Numbered from the stretch's first letter, positions 35,153-45,590 are shown. The stretch: DNA of 64,000 nt from Bacteroides propionicigenes (GCF_018390535.1 NZ_JAHBBW010000015.1:44639-108638), one strand, 5' to 3'. Notes: generated by a model not told the origin, from the letters alone. Made by a program: numbers and translations.

Positions 35153-38100
35153 CTATCCTTTCGATTTCTTTATGTATTCTGTCGGTAGGCAGCCTATGTA
35201 TTTCTTGAAGCAAGTAGCAAAATAGGAAGATGAATTGAACCCTACCATGCTGCTGACTTCGGCTACCGTATAGCGTCCGCTCTTTAGCAGTTCCGTTGCT
35301 CTTTTGAAACGCACCTTGCGGATAAAGTCGATGGCGGATTCTCCTGTGATTGCTTTCAGCTTTAAGTGCAGGTTGGAGCGGCTCATGTTCATCTTTTGTG
35401 CAAATTCGTCGGTAGAGAATTCTATATTGTCTATGTTCTCCTCCACAATTTTCACGGCACGTTTCAGTAGCTCTTCGTCCATGACATTGAAAGTAATTTT
35501 TTCCGGTTCCACTTCCAGTGACTTAGCATATCGTTCGAGCATGTGGCGGCGGGTACGCATCATGTTCTGTATCTTGGAGGTGATGACGGCTATGGCGAAA
35601 GGTTTGGGGATATAATCGTCCGCTCCTACTTGCAATCCTTCCAGCTGATCTTTTATGTCGGTTTTGGCGGATAGGATAATAACCGGGATATGGCAGGTAC
35701 GGATGTTTTGTTTTACATTCTTGCATAACTTGATACCGTCCATTACGGGCATCATGACGTCAGTGATGATGATGTCTATTTCATTATCTTTCAGCTTTTC
35801 CAATGCTTCTTCACCGTTGCCGGCTTCCAGTGTGTTGAACAAATCAGACAAGCCGCTGCACAGATAGTGGCGGATTTCCTGATTGTCTTCTACTATAAGG
35901 ATGGTACCCCGTTTCTTATCGCCGGTTTCCAGAACTTTATTTTCCACTTTCTCCGTATCGATGAAGTACATGTCTTTGGAGTTGGTGGAGTAGACTTGCT
36001 CTTCTTCCTCCGGGCGGTTGGAGTCAGCCCGTTCGGACAGTTTGTAAGCCGAAGGGTCTTGTGGCAGATAGACGGAGAAAGTACTGCCTTTGCCTTCTTC
36101 GCTTTCCAGTTCAATACGTCCATGATGCAGCTCTACCAGACGTTGAACCAGTGAAAGGCCTATTCCGCTTCCTATATGCTGACTTTCTATCTGATAGAAA
36201 CGCTCGAATACCTTTCCCTGTTTGTTGATGGGGATACCGATACCGGTGTCACTGACTTGCAGTATCAGCCAGTTCTCCTCTTCTTTCAGGGTTACGGTAA
36301 TGCTTTTTCCGTTGTCCGTATATTTAAAGGCATTGGATAGAAGGTTGTTGATAATCAGCTCCAAATAGTTAGGGTCGAAAAGCTCCTCTCTGTCTTCCAG
36401 TTCCGAATGGAAAGCATAACTGATTTCTTTGTGGCGTGCCAGCTTATCGTAATACAGGAAGTTTTCGCGTATCAACCGGTAAGCATTTCCTTTCTTTACT
36501 TTCAGTTCGAATACTCCGAGTTCCGCACGGCGGTAGTCCATGAGTTGGTTGACCAGATGAAGCAGGCGGTTGGCGTTTCGTTGGATATATTCCAGTTGAT
36601 TACGGGTCCAGCGGTCGTTGATTTTACTGATGACCTCCTGCAGCGGTGCTAATATCAGGGTTAGCGGAGTACGGAGTTCGTGTGAGATATTGATGAAGAA
36701 GCGCATCTTCATCTGGTTGATTTCCTCCCGATGTTCTTTGTCGCGACGTTCTATTTCGAGTTCAGCTTCCATGCTCTTGCGTAGCCAGAAGAAGCGGAAT
36801 ACAAAAGTTATGAAGCCGATGAATGTGGCGAAGAACAGGAGGATAGCCCACCAAGTTTTGTACCATACGGGCAGTATTACGATTTCCAGTACGGTTGGTG
36901 TGGCATTCCATTTGCCGTCGTTGTTGGCGGCTTTCACCATAAAGTTATAAGTGCCTTGCGGCAGATTGGAGTAGGAGACAGTACGTTTGTCCGTGAGGTA
37001 GTACCATTCTTTGTCGTACCCGTCCAATTTATAGGCAAAGGTGTTGTGCTGCCCGGAGATATAGTTTGATACGACAAACTCCAGCGAGAAGGCCGTTTGC
37101 CAAGATTTCAGCGTGATGCTCTTTGTGTCGCTGATATTCTTGGTGAGAATACCGGTTTCATCGTCCGGGCGGACAGTTTTGTTGAAAAGTTCCAGTTTGG
37201 TGATTACAACCGGGGGCGTATAGGGATTGTCTAACAATAATTCCGGGCGGAAAGTGGTGAGTCCGTTTATGCCGCCAAAGTACATTTCACCATTGGAGGT
37301 GCGGCAACAGGAAGAGGTGTTAAACTGGTTGCTTTGCAGACCGTCAGCTTCCGTAAAGCTGCGAAATTTCTCGGTTTCCGGATTGAAGCACGAAATGCCA
37401 CGGTTGGTACTCATCCACAAGCGGCCGTAAGAATCCTCAAGTATGCCATAGACCACGTTGTTGGGCAGACCATTGGCTGTGGTGTATCGTTTTATCTGCT
37501 TGTCTTTCTCGTTGAAGCAATAAACGCCTTCGCGCGTACCTATCCAGATTATACCGTTGGTAGCTTCGTAAATATAGTTTGTGAATGCTTTGATAGTAGC
37601 GGATGAAGGCAAAAGCGATATGTGCTGTATATCTGTGCCGTGTTGCCTGAATACGGATACACCTTCCTCGCTCCCTACCCAAAGGCGTTTCTGTGAATCG
37701 CGAAATAAGGTTGTAATCTTTTGGAAAGAAATCGGTGTCCCGTCATTTTCTTGGTTTATGGTAATAAAGTTCCGTTTCTCCGGGTCGAAGTGCACTAATG
37801 CACTTAATGTACCCAGAAGGAAGTTATTGTCTTGGTCGGGGAGAATGGCATACACGTTTTCGTTGACCAGCTTGCTGTTGCTTTGGTTGAAGTTTTCCAT
37901 GCGTCCGTTGCTGCGGTGCAGGATACTCAAACCACCGGCATGGGCGCCTATATATACTAATCCTCTCTGTTCGTCTACGTATACGGATTTGATATTGTTG
38001 GAACCGAAGCCGTCTTCACGCTGGCTTTCTTGCAGGGCGTAGTGAACGAACTGTTGGGTGGTGGGAATGTAGAGATTCAGTCCGCCGTCATTGGTCCCTA

Positions 38101-39217
38101 TCCATAAGTTTTTTTGTTTGTCTTCAACGATGCAGCTTACGACATTATCGCTTAAAGAATTCTTGAAAGGAATACTTTTTATATTCTTAAAACGGTTGCG
38201 GATAGGATGGTAGTAGTTTAGTCCGCCGAAAAAGGTGCCTAACCACATACCGCCTTGCGAATCCATGAAGATGCTACGTACCGAGCGTTGCGACAGGCTG
38301 CCGCTTTCTATGGGATTGCTGCTGTAAGACATGAAAGAGTCGTTCCCTTCATGGTAGATATTAAGATCGTTGAAAGTGCCTATCCACAAGCGGTTTTGTG
38401 AATCCAGCGCCAATGAACGGATGTAATTGGAACTGATGCTTTGCGGATTGGAAGGAGAATGTTTGTAGGCCTTGACTTCCCGGGTCTTGGGATTGACAAG
38501 GAAAAGGCCTGACCCTTCTGTTGCCACCCATATGCGGGTGGGCGATTGTTGAAGTATGCTTTGAATCTGCTTGCTGTTTGGTATGTAAGTGAGCTTTTCA
38601 AACTTCTTCTGTGAAATGGAATAGTTGTATATCCCGTCTTTGGGTGTGCCAATATAGATTTGCTCGCCATATCTGTAAAGGGTAGATGCGACTATTTGGC
38701 GCATTGTGGAGCTGAGGGCGTTGTCTGCAAATTGGGAGGAGGGGATGTCGAACATGGTCAATCCCTCTAATGTGCTGACAAGCAACAGCTCCGGCGATAC
38801 TTCTACAATACCGGTGATTTGCAAACGCTTGTCGTTCTTTTCATAGAAGAAGTTTTGAAATCTGTCTTTCTCCTCATCGTAATAGGACAAGCCGTCACGA
38901 GTGCCTATCCATACGCGTCCTTTACTGTCGGTCATAACAATGCGGGCTATGTCGTTGGCGATACTGTTCGGGTCGCTCTCATCGTGCTGATAAACAGTGA
39001 ATGCGTATCCATCGTATTTATTGACACCGTCGTAAGTGGCAAACCACATATTGCCGAGCTTGTCTTGGGCTATGGAGAATACAGTGCTCTGCGACAAGCC
39101 GTCATTAATGGAAATATAAGAGAAGTTTATCTGTCCCCAAGCTTCTGAATAAGCATAAGAGACTCCTGCCGTACATAAAAACAACAGGAGGGCTGCTATC
39201 TGTTTAAGATTACTCAT
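35153..39217 (-). CDS. Hybrid two-component system sensor/regulator (HTCS)
   Basis: A 1354-residue one-protein signalling system. The ATG at 39217 gives the signal peptide MSNLKQIAALLLFLCTAGVS. Two beta-propellers of Reg_prop repeats (about residues 30-720, e.g. NMWFATYDGVNKYDG) are followed by a YYY domain (TFAYKLDGYDKEWYYL) and one TM helix (about 795-815). Then come HisKA with ISHELRTPLTL, an HATPase (NLLSNAFKYTDNG, VSDTGIGIP), a receiver with EDNQE and DVMMPVMDG, and an AraC-type HTH at the C-terminus. It probably senses heparan sulfate oligosaccharides in the periplasm and activates both this operon and the PL13 gene. Confidence 0.95.
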   Translation of the reverse strand: MSNLKQIAALLLFLCTAGVSYAYSEAWGQINFSYISINDGLSQSTVFSIAQDKLGNMWFATYDGVNKYDGYAFTVYQHDESDPNSIANDIARIVMTDSKGRVWIGTRDGLSYYDEEKDRFQNFFYEKNDKRLQITGIVEVSPELLLVSTLEGLTMFDIPSSQFADNALSSTMRQIVASTLYRYGEQIYIGTPKDGIYNYSISQKKFEKLTYIPNSKQIQSILQQSPTRIWVATEGSGLFLVNPKTREVKAYKHSPSNPQSISSNYIRSLALDSQNRLWIGTFNDLNIYHEGNDSFMSYSSNPIESGSLSQRSVRSIFMDSQGGMWLGTFFGGLNYYHPIRNRFKNIKSIPFKNSLSDNVVSCIVEDKQKNLWIGTNDGGLNLYIPTTQQFVHYALQESQREDGFGSNNIKSVYVDEQRGLVYIGAHAGGLSILHRSNGRMENFNQSNSKLVNENVYAILPDQDNNFLLGTLSALVHFDPEKRNFITINQENDGTPISFQKITTLFRDSQKRLWVGSEEGVSVFRQHGTDIQHISLLPSSATIKAFTNYIYEATNGIIWIGTREGVYCFNEKDKQIKRYTTANGLPNNVVYGILEDSYGRLWMSTNRGISCFNPETEKFRSFTEADGLQSNQFNTSSCCRTSNGEMYFGGINGLTTFRPELLLDNPYTPPVVITKLELFNKTVRPDDETGILTKNISDTKSITLKSWQTAFSLEFVVSNYISGQHNTFAYKLDGYDKEWYYLTDKRTVSYSNLPQGTYNFMVKAANNDGKWNATPTVLEIVILPVWYKTWWAILLFFATFIGFITFVFRFFWLRKSMEAELEIERRDKEHREEINQMKMRFFINISHELRTPLTLILAPLQEVISKINDRWTRNQLEYIQRNANRLLHLVNQLMDYRRAELGVFELKVKKGNAYRLIRENFLYYDKLARHKEISYAFHSELEDREELFDPNYLELIINNLLSNAFKYTDNGKSITVTLKEEENWLILQVSDTGIGIPINKQGKVFERFYQIESQHIGSGIGLSLVQRLVELHHGRIELESEEGKGSTFSVYLPQDPSAYKLSERADSNRPEEEEQVYSTNSKDMYFIDTEKVENKVLETGDKKRGTILIVEDNQEIRHYLCSGLSDLFNTLEAGNGEEALEKLKDNEIDIIITDVMMPVMDGIKLCKNVKQNIRTCHIPVIILSAKTDIKDQLEGLQVGADDYIPKPFAIAVITSKIQNMMRTRRHMLERYAKSLEVEPEKITFNVMDEELLKRAVKIVEENIDNIEFSTDEFAQKMNMSRSNLHLKLKAITGESAIDFIRKVRFKRATELLKSGRYTVAEVSSMVGFNSSSYFATCFKKYIGCLPTEYIKKSKG

Positions 39218-39244
39218 TATAAAACCGTAAAATTTATGATGGAC

Positions 39245-39252
39245 CAAAGATA
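39245..39252 (-). promoter_or_regulatory. Candidate -7 element of the HTCS gene
   Basis: TATCTTTG on the minus strand, 27 bp before the HTCS ATG at 39217. No -33 match at the right distance. Confidence 0.45.
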
Positions 39253-39348
39253 GTGATATCTTTCAAAATTTCTGTTAGGTTATGGATGATTTGCACAAAT
39301 ATAGGGTTTTCTGAAACAAATGGGGGGAAGTATGAGTGATAGCTTTCG

Positions 39349-39356
39349 TACTTTTG
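39349..39356 (+). promoter_or_regulatory. Candidate -7 element of the PL13 gene
   Basis: TACTTTTG matches TAnnTTTG exactly, 31 bp before the PL13 ATG. The -33 position is G-rich and does not match, consistent with activator dependence. Confidence 0.5.
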
Positions 39357-39387
39357 CGATATAATTTAAGTTTAATATCAAAATAGG

Positions 39388-40572
39388 ATGAAGAAAAACA
39401 TTTTTATTATCTGTATGGTGGTGGCTACAGGTTGTATGGCAACACTGACTGCACAAACCAAAGGCACTAAAGCATTGGTCCCCTTGACTGAACGGGTAAA
39501 TGTGCAAGCCGACTCTGCACGCCTCAATCAAATTATAGATGGCCGTTGGGTGGCTGTCGGAGCTAAAAAGGAACATGCCATTCAACGGGATTTTACGTGT
39601 CTGTTCAACGGCAAGCCTTCTTATCGTTTTGAACTGCGTAAGGAAGACAATACTTTGGAAGGATATGGAAAGGGAGAAACGAAAGGTCGTGCCGAGTTTT
39701 CTTATTGTTACGCTACTTCAGCGGATTTTAACGGATTGCCGGAAGACACTTACCGGAAAGCACAAATCACGAAAACCGTTTATCATCATGGAAAAGGTAT
39801 TTGTCCGCAAGGCGCCTCACGGGATTATGAGTTCTCAGTATACATTCCGTCTACTCTGGACAGCAATGTCTCTACCATTTTCGCGCAATGGCATGGTATG
39901 CCCGATCGTACACTTGTCCAGACTCCTAATGGCGAAGTGAAAAAGCTGACGGTTGATGAGTTTATAGAGTTGGAAAAGACCACTATCTTCAAAAAGAATA
40001 CAGGCCATGAAAAGGTAGCCAAGTTGGACAAAGAGGGGAACCCAATGAAAGACAAACAGGGAAATCTCATCTATAAGGCCGGAAAGAAGAATGGCTGGTT
40101 GGTAGAACAGGGCGGTTATCCACCGTTGGCTTTCGGGTTTTCCGGAGGTTGGTTCTATATCAAGGCTAATTCGGATCGCAAATGGCTGACGGATAAAACC
40201 GACCGTTGTAATGCCAGTGCTGAAAAGACCCCGATAATGAAGTCGGTAACTTCCGATTACAAGTCGTCTACGATAGCCTATAAGATGCCTTTTGCAGATT
40301 TTCCTAAGGATTGTTGGGTTACTTTCCGTATTCATATCGACTGGACTACATACGGCAAGGAAGCCGAAACCATCGTGAAGCCGGGCATGCTGGATGTACA
40401 AATGGAGTACACCGACAAGAAGAAAGCCGTTAAAGAGCATATCGTGAATAATGAGAAAATTCAGATAGGACGTAATGATGATGACGGCTACTACTTCAAA
40501 TTCGGTATATATCGTGTTGGCAACAGTACCGTGCCGGTATGCTATAACTTGGCAGGATACGAGGAGAGGTAA
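39388..40572 (+). CDS. Heparin lyase I (PL13)
   Basis: A 394-residue exported lyase. The signal peptide ends near TLTAQTKG (about residue 24). The beta-jelly-roll active-site segments of heparinase I are present: the His segment TIFAQWHGMPDRT, and near the C-terminus the Tyr segment DDGYYFKFGIYRVGNS. The Ca-binding and substrate regions KTDRCNASAEKTP and FPKDCWVTFRIHIDW are also seen. PL13 cuts highly sulfated heparin regions and complements the PL12 enzyme. It is divergent from the HTCS gene and its 3' end overlaps the convergent ABC permease gene by 31 bp. Confidence 0.94.
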   Translation: MKKNIFIICMVVATGCMATLTAQTKGTKALVPLTERVNVQADSARLNQIIDGRWVAVGAKKEHAIQRDFTCLFNGKPSYRFELRKEDNTLEGYGKGETKGRAEFSYCYATSADFNGLPEDTYRKAQITKTVYHHGKGICPQGASRDYEFSVYIPSTLDSNVSTIFAQWHGMPDRTLVQTPNGEVKKLTVDEFIELEKTTIFKKNTGHEKVAKLDKEGNPMKDKQGNLIYKAGKKNGWLVEQGGYPPLAFGFSGGWFYIKANSDRKWLTDKTDRCNASAEKTPIMKSVTSDYKSSTIAYKMPFADFPKDCWVTFRIHIDWTTYGKEAETIVKPGMLDVQMEYTDKKKAVKEHIVNNEKIQIGRNDDDGYYFKFGIYRVGNSTVPVCYNLAGYEER

Positions 40573-41780
40573 TTCTCTATCATATGCTTCCTGCTTTGTA
40601 TGATTTGCCAGCGATAGACGAGACAAGTGGTAAGGAAGTATACTCCGGTTTGTACCCATAAAGCCTGATACTCAAATGAGACTTCATTGAGAGTGGCTCC
40701 CATGCTGTTGATACGTACATAGCCATTGATTCCGAAAGTGGAAGGGAAAATATAGGAGAAATATCTCCAGAATGCGGGCATTGCCGCTCCCGGCCAAGAT
40801 ATGCCGGACAGGAACAGTAGGGGCACGGAAGTAAATACGAATAATAACATACAGGTTTCCCGGTTGCGTATGGCAATGGATGCCGTCATTGCAAAAAAGA
40901 TGCAAGCTGCCAGGTAGGGCAGGGCAAACAAAGTCAGCACACCGGGAATCGCTATTTGGTTGAGGCTGAAAAGACGGGGCACTACACATAGGATGTATAC
41001 GGCTACCAGTGAATAGACCATAAAATAACTTAACCCTTTTCCCATAACAATGCGGAGTGTACCGTTATAATGACGGTTGATAGGAACTAAATCTTTGAAA
41101 CGATTGTGCTCGCGGGCGGTTCCGGCAGATAAGCCGATGCCAAGTAGCAAAGTTTGCTGTATAATCAGTATGAGTACGGCTGGTATCAGGAAGGCGGCAA
41201 ACCCGTTTGTTGGATTGAAAATGGCTACATCTTCGTATTCAATGGGGTAAGCTGTTATTTCATCTTGGCGTGCGGTGGTGTTGCCGGCGCGTTCCATCTT
41301 AATAGCTGCATTCATGGCGAGCGATACATTTGTATTGGCTGTCAATAACGCTTTGTAGTAGAGCAGTCCGCTCATATCGCAGAAAATGCTGACTTGTGTC
41401 TGTTTGCCCCGGGTTATGTCATCACTGAAATGGGTGGGTATGTAGATAATGCCATAGGCTTTACGATCCTTAAGCATGAGTTTGGCTTCTTCCATGTCGG
41501 CGCAATGCGCCACGATGCTTGTTTCGGGGCTGGCATCCACTTTCCGCAGATATTCCCGGCTTAGTGAACTGCGTGAATTGTCTACGACTACGGTAGGTAC
41601 TTCACGGATTGTTTCGTTTGTGTAGATGAAAGAGTATATCAACGGATAAACCAACGGAACAAGTACAAAGAAAATCAGCACCCCTTGATCGCGGAAGGTT
41701 GTGCGAAATTCCAGTTTCCATATATAGAACAAGTCATATATGCCTTGTACGACTTTCTGTTTGAACGTCAGTTGTTTCAT
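40542..41780 (-). CDS. ABC-2 type transporter permease (efflux), second of pair
   Basis: A 412-residue membrane protein with one N-terminal TM (about residues 30-50), a large periplasmic domain (50-185) and about five C-terminal TM helices, as in YhhJ/YbhR-type exporters. The segment FFVLVPLVYPLIYSFIYTNE and the C-terminal LLFLSGISWPGAAMPAFWRYFSYIFPST are typical. Its start overlaps the upstream permease stop by one base. It is the last gene of a TolC-HlyD-permease-permease operon. No ATP-binding subunit gene is nearby. Confidence 0.86.
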   Translation of the reverse strand: MKQLTFKQKVVQGIYDLFYIWKLEFRTTFRDQGVLIFFVLVPLVYPLIYSFIYTNETIREVPTVVVDNSRSSLSREYLRKVDASPETSIVAHCADMEEAKLMLKDRKAYGIIYIPTHFSDDITRGKQTQVSIFCDMSGLLYYKALLTANTNVSLAMNAAIKMERAGNTTARQDEITAYPIEYEDVAIFNPTNGFAAFLIPAVLILIIQQTLLLGIGLSAGTAREHNRFKDLVPINRHYNGTLRIVMGKGLSYFMVYSLVAVYILCVVPRLFSLNQIAIPGVLTLFALPYLAACIFFAMTASIAIRNRETCMLLFVFTSVPLLFLSGISWPGAAMPAFWRYFSYIFPSTFGINGYVRINSMGATLNEVSFEYQALWVQTGVYFLTTCLVYRWQIIQSRKHMIENYLSSYPAKL

Positions 41781-42961
41781 TAGGGTACGTATTTATAGGA
41801 TATCAATGCTCCTTTCAGCCTGTGGGCTACAAGGAAAGGAAGCATCATGAAAATAAGCAATGCTACATAATTCATCCATGAATAAATCATTGGATAGCCG
41901 TTCAGGGCCTGATCTACATAGATAAGGAAATAGTGACGCAGGGGGAATAAATTTGCCAAACCTTGCAGTACGGGGTGCATAGCCATAGCCGGGAATGACA
42001 GTCCGCACATGGAGAACGACAATACTCCCCATAAAGATGCGAAGCTCAGTCCCAACCGCAGTGTGGGAAGAGTGCCTATCATCAGTATGCCCATGCCTTG
42101 TGAAGCCAGTACCAAGCAAAGCGTGGCAAGTAACATCGGCAGAATTCCGCTATTGCAGGGAAAGTGCAGGAAGCCGTATAGATATACATTATATAATATA
42201 CCCATAAGGAAGAAGACAGCTGTATGAGGCAGTAATTTCCCGGCAAGGGAAATCCAGATAGAGTTATTACCTGTGCGCAACCATTCGCGGGCGGTGCGGT
42301 CTTTAATTTCTACACCGATGGAGTAAACGGTTATCATAAAGATGAGCAACATCAGTACACCCGGAGCAAATGTGTTGCACAGATATACGGAATAGTTCAG
42401 CCAGGGATTGTTCAGTGGGTGGGTGTCGATGACAATCGGTTGCAGAAATGCCATTGCCTGGTCTTCCGTAGCACCTTTGGCGTACAATGCAGTGCGTGCG
42501 GCGGCTCCTGATGCCAGTTCGCTCATCATCTTCATATCCTTAAAAAGCAATGAACCGGCTATAAGTAATGTATTGTTGGTGTAAAAAGAAACTTTGGGCT
42601 GACGTTGGGCTTGTACTTTGGCAGTTATTCCATCGGGGATGTAGTAGAAACCGTAAATCTCTCCCTTTTGCATGGCGATGCGTGCATCGCCAATATTAGG
42701 GTAATGGGCTATGACTGCTGTTTGCTCGAAAGCATCCAGATTGCGTATCAATTGGCGGGAGGTGGTAGTCATGTCTTGGTCTACTACGCCGACCGGCATA
42801 TTGGTGGGCAGACCGGAATCCATTAATGTCGTGAAAAAGACATAACAGAACAGAGGCGCCACTATCATACAAAACAGGTATAGCGGACGTGAAACGAGGC
42901 GGTGGAACTCACGTTTCATCACATTCCACAAAGCTATGTATTTATTGTTCTTCTTCTCCAT
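41780..42961 (-). CDS. ABC-2 type transporter permease (efflux), first of pair
   Basis: A 393-residue protein with the same architecture as its neighbour: TM1 (about 25-45), a periplasmic domain, and five or so C-terminal TM helices with FSMCGLSFPAMAMHPVLQGLANLFPLRHY. The two are paralogues and probably form a heterodimer. It lies 44 bp downstream of the HlyD-like gene and overlaps the second permease by one base. Confidence 0.86.
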   Translation of the reverse strand: MEKKNNKYIALWNVMKREFHRLVSRPLYLFCMIVAPLFCYVFFTTLMDSGLPTNMPVGVVDQDMTTTSRQLIRNLDAFEQTAVIAHYPNIGDARIAMQKGEIYGFYYIPDGITAKVQAQRQPKVSFYTNNTLLIAGSLLFKDMKMMSELASGAAARTALYAKGATEDQAMAFLQPIVIDTHPLNNPWLNYSVYLCNTFAPGVLMLLIFMITVYSIGVEIKDRTAREWLRTGNNSIWISLAGKLLPHTAVFFLMGILYNVYLYGFLHFPCNSGILPMLLATLCLVLASQGMGILMIGTLPTLRLGLSFASLWGVLSFSMCGLSFPAMAMHPVLQGLANLFPLRHYFLIYVDQALNGYPMIYSWMNYVALLIFMMLPFLVAHRLKGALISYKYVP

Positions 42962-43005
42962 TATTACTCCATCACTTTATCATCTTACCGCTATCAGTCA
43001 TTTTG

Positions 43006-43992
43006 TCACTTTTTCAATATCACACTCATGCCCGGACGCAGTCTTTCTACTTTTTCCTGCGGAGACGCTTTGACTTCGAATGTCTTTAAATCGAATTGCC
43101 CGGTAGTTTTGGTAGCTTTCCAGGCGGCATATGTACCGAGGTCTTTCATGTAGTATACTTTCAGGCGGATGTTTTTGTCAAGAGCGGGAATGAAGGCTTC
43201 GAATTCTGTTCCCATGCCTAACCCTTGTAATAAATCCTCGCGTACATTGAAAGTAACCCACATATCTTTCATGATGGCAATATTCATAATGGGAGCGCCT
43301 GTACCTACCAGTTCGCCAACTTTAGGGAATATTTCGGAGACTTCTCCGGCTGTCCGAGCTATCAGATAAGTTTCTTTGATGTACGATTCCACCTCGGCTA
43401 CAGCGCCTTTTGCCCGTTCTACCAAGGCGGCTGCGGCGGCTTTGTCTTCGCGTTCGGCACCGTTCTTAGCCATGGTATATTGGGCTTTGGCGGCTTTCTC
43501 GGTGGCTTGTGCGGCATCACGTTGTGCGGTTACTTCATCCAGCTTTTGTGCGGACATCACTCCTTGGTCGTGCAGGTTCTTTACGCGTTTGTACGACTTC
43601 TCCGCTATGGCAAGTCCGGCTTGGGCTTTCTGCCACATTTCGTAAGCCGCCTGTATCTGCTCTTGGCGGGCGCCTTTCAGGGCTTTTTCGTTCTGGGCTT
43701 GTGCGGCGGTTTCGGCAGCACGTGCCTGTTCCAGCTTGGCTTGTACATCCGGAGCCTCAAGAATGGCAAGCGTGTCTCCGGCTTGTACGTTCTGCCCTTC
43801 CTTTACCCGGAACTCCAGGATACGTCCCGGAACTTTGCTTGATACTCGATACTCCGTTACTTCCGCCTGGCCTTGTATGATTTCCGGTCCTTTACGCAGC
43901 ATGAAGAAACCGACCAAAGCTACGATGGCAATTACCCCCGTTAAAGTGAGGAATGCCAGCAGCATGTTACTGTTTTGTGATTTTGTATCCAT
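43006..43992 (-). CDS. HlyD/EmrA-type periplasmic adaptor protein
   Basis: A 328-residue membrane-fusion protein with one N-terminal TM helix (about residues 10-30). A lipoyl half-motif (VPGRILEFRVKEGQNVQAGDTLAILE), an Ala-rich coiled-coil hairpin (about 85-200), the second lipoyl half (YLIARTAGEVSEIFPKVGELV) and a C-terminal beta-barrel follow. It bridges inner-membrane permeases and TolC. It is 39 bp behind the TolC-like gene. Confidence 0.9.
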   Translation of the reverse strand: MDTKSQNSNMLLAFLTLTGVIAIVALVGFFMLRKGPEIIQGQAEVTEYRVSSKVPGRILEFRVKEGQNVQAGDTLAILEAPDVQAKLEQARAAETAAQAQNEKALKGARQEQIQAAYEMWQKAQAGLAIAEKSYKRVKNLHDQGVMSAQKLDEVTAQRDAAQATEKAAKAQYTMAKNGAEREDKAAAAALVERAKGAVAEVESYIKETYLIARTAGEVSEIFPKVGELVGTGAPIMNIAIMKDMWVTFNVREDLLQGLGMGTEFEAFIPALDKNIRLKVYYMKDLGTYAAWKATKTTGQFDLKTFEVKASPQEKVERLRPGMSVILKK

Positions 43993-44031
43993 TTTATGAT
44001 CTATAATTTGTCGATTTTAAAATTCCGCACC

Positions 44032-45519
44032 TTAATTTTCAATCCTCAGTTCCCCTGTTGCTTTCTTTAGATAGATTTCTGTCAGTTTCACGTCAATCTG
44101 TGCATCTATCTTTTCCGATTGGGCGGATAGCCAAGCGGTATGTGCTTCCAGTACATTACTTGCCGGGATAACTCCTTCTTCGAATCCGAGGGTGGCATAG
44201 CGTAAGTTCTCATTCGCCTTTTCCAGATTCTTTTCAGCCATGATGAGCTTTTTGGCTGCTTCGTTTACTTTGAAAACCGATTGATTGACTTGCAGCTCTA
44301 TCTTTTCTTTGGCATCATCCAGTTGATATTGGGTGATACGTGCTTCGGATTTGGCGGCTTTTACTTTATAAATGCCTTCTCCCCAATGCCAGATAGGCAC
44401 ACTGACCATAACACCTACATTCCACATCCCTTTGAATTTGTTTTCAAAGCTGTTGAAAACGGAAGGATTGGTTGCCATATAGTTTCCAACGAAGGCTACG
44501 GACGGCAGGAATTCCGAGCGGGTGACGTTCACTTTCTGTTTGTATATTCGAGTGGCAAGTTCCAGGCTGCGGACTTCCGGACGAGTGGCATACACATTGT
44601 TTAAATCAATGTTGTTGCTGGCTACAGGAGTGGGAACTAAGTCGTCTTCCTTTTCATCCGCTAAAATGATAGGGCTGCTAAGATCTAATCCGCATAACTG
44701 GCATAGCAGCATTTTGGAAAGGCTTAAACCGTCATTCACTTTTGTCAGAGTCATCTCAGCTTCGTTTACTTTTACTTTGACCGATAGCCCGTCCGCTTTA
44801 GTGGCAACTCCTTCAGCTATCATTTTGTCTACATCGCTCTCCAATTTTTGTAAAAGCTCGAGGTAACCTTCTGCCAGCTTTTTTTTATTGGCGAGAGATA
44901 CTACTTGCCAATATGCTTGGTCTGTGCTTAGAATGACTTCCTGCATTCCGCTGTTGTGCTGTTGGCGTGCCAGTTCCTCGGCATATTTGGTGATTTTGTT
45001 GTAAGCGCGTATCTTACCTCCCATATATAGCGGTTGGGTCAATGTTAATGCTCCGGCGTACATATTACGTGTATCGGTACGGAACGCATCAACAAGCGAT
45101 TGCCCTAATCCGTTCAGAGGAGTGGCGATATCTACATTGCCCAATGATTGGACAAGTGCCATAAATTGTGGGTTTTGTGCCAGTTGCGGATACTGGGTTA
45201 TCATCCCCTGAATACCATTCTGCAACGCATCGCTTACTTGCGTCCCTGCAGAGCTGAGTGCACCTTTTTGTGCATCATTTAGCAGGGAAAACTCTTTTTG
45301 GTTGCGTATATACCCGCCGGTAGCGGATATGTTGGGCAGATAGTTTGTGAATGCCGCTTTTTTTCGGTAATGTGCCGCTTTGATTTTTTCCTGACCGATT
45401 AGTAAGTCTTTGTTGTTGGTAATCGCCAATGCACGGCAACTATCCAAACTCAGAATACCCTGTGCAACCGTTGGAAGCGTCAGGCAGGTCAAACAGATGA
45501 AACAGAAGAACTTTTTCAT
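44032..45519 (-). CDS. TolC-family outer-membrane efflux protein
   Basis: A 495-residue outer-membrane channel. The signal peptide ends at PTVAQG (about residue 20). Repeated coiled-coil helices and paired barrel strands follow, e.g. LTQPLYMGGKIRAYNKI and VMVSVPIWHWGEGIYKVKAAKSEA. It is the first gene of the efflux operon, with a full-consensus promoter 72-102 bp upstream. The substrate cannot be inferred. Confidence 0.91.
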   Translation of the reverse strand: MKKFFCFICLTCLTLPTVAQGILSLDSCRALAITNNKDLLIGQEKIKAAHYRKKAAFTNYLPNISATGGYIRNQKEFSLLNDAQKGALSSAGTQVSDALQNGIQGMITQYPQLAQNPQFMALVQSLGNVDIATPLNGLGQSLVDAFRTDTRNMYAGALTLTQPLYMGGKIRAYNKITKYAEELARQQHNSGMQEVILSTDQAYWQVVSLANKKKLAEGYLELLQKLESDVDKMIAEGVATKADGLSVKVKVNEAEMTLTKVNDGLSLSKMLLCQLCGLDLSSPIILADEKEDDLVPTPVASNNIDLNNVYATRPEVRSLELATRIYKQKVNVTRSEFLPSVAFVGNYMATNPSVFNSFENKFKGMWNVGVMVSVPIWHWGEGIYKVKAAKSEARITQYQLDDAKEKIELQVNQSVFKVNEAAKKLIMAEKNLEKANENLRYATLGFEEGVIPASNVLEAHTAWLSAQSEKIDAQIDVKLTEIYLKKATGELRIEN

Positions 45520-45590
45520 TATATCTATACATTAGAATAGCAGTGGAAACGTTGTTTAATAAAGCAACAACAATTGCATAAACAACGATG

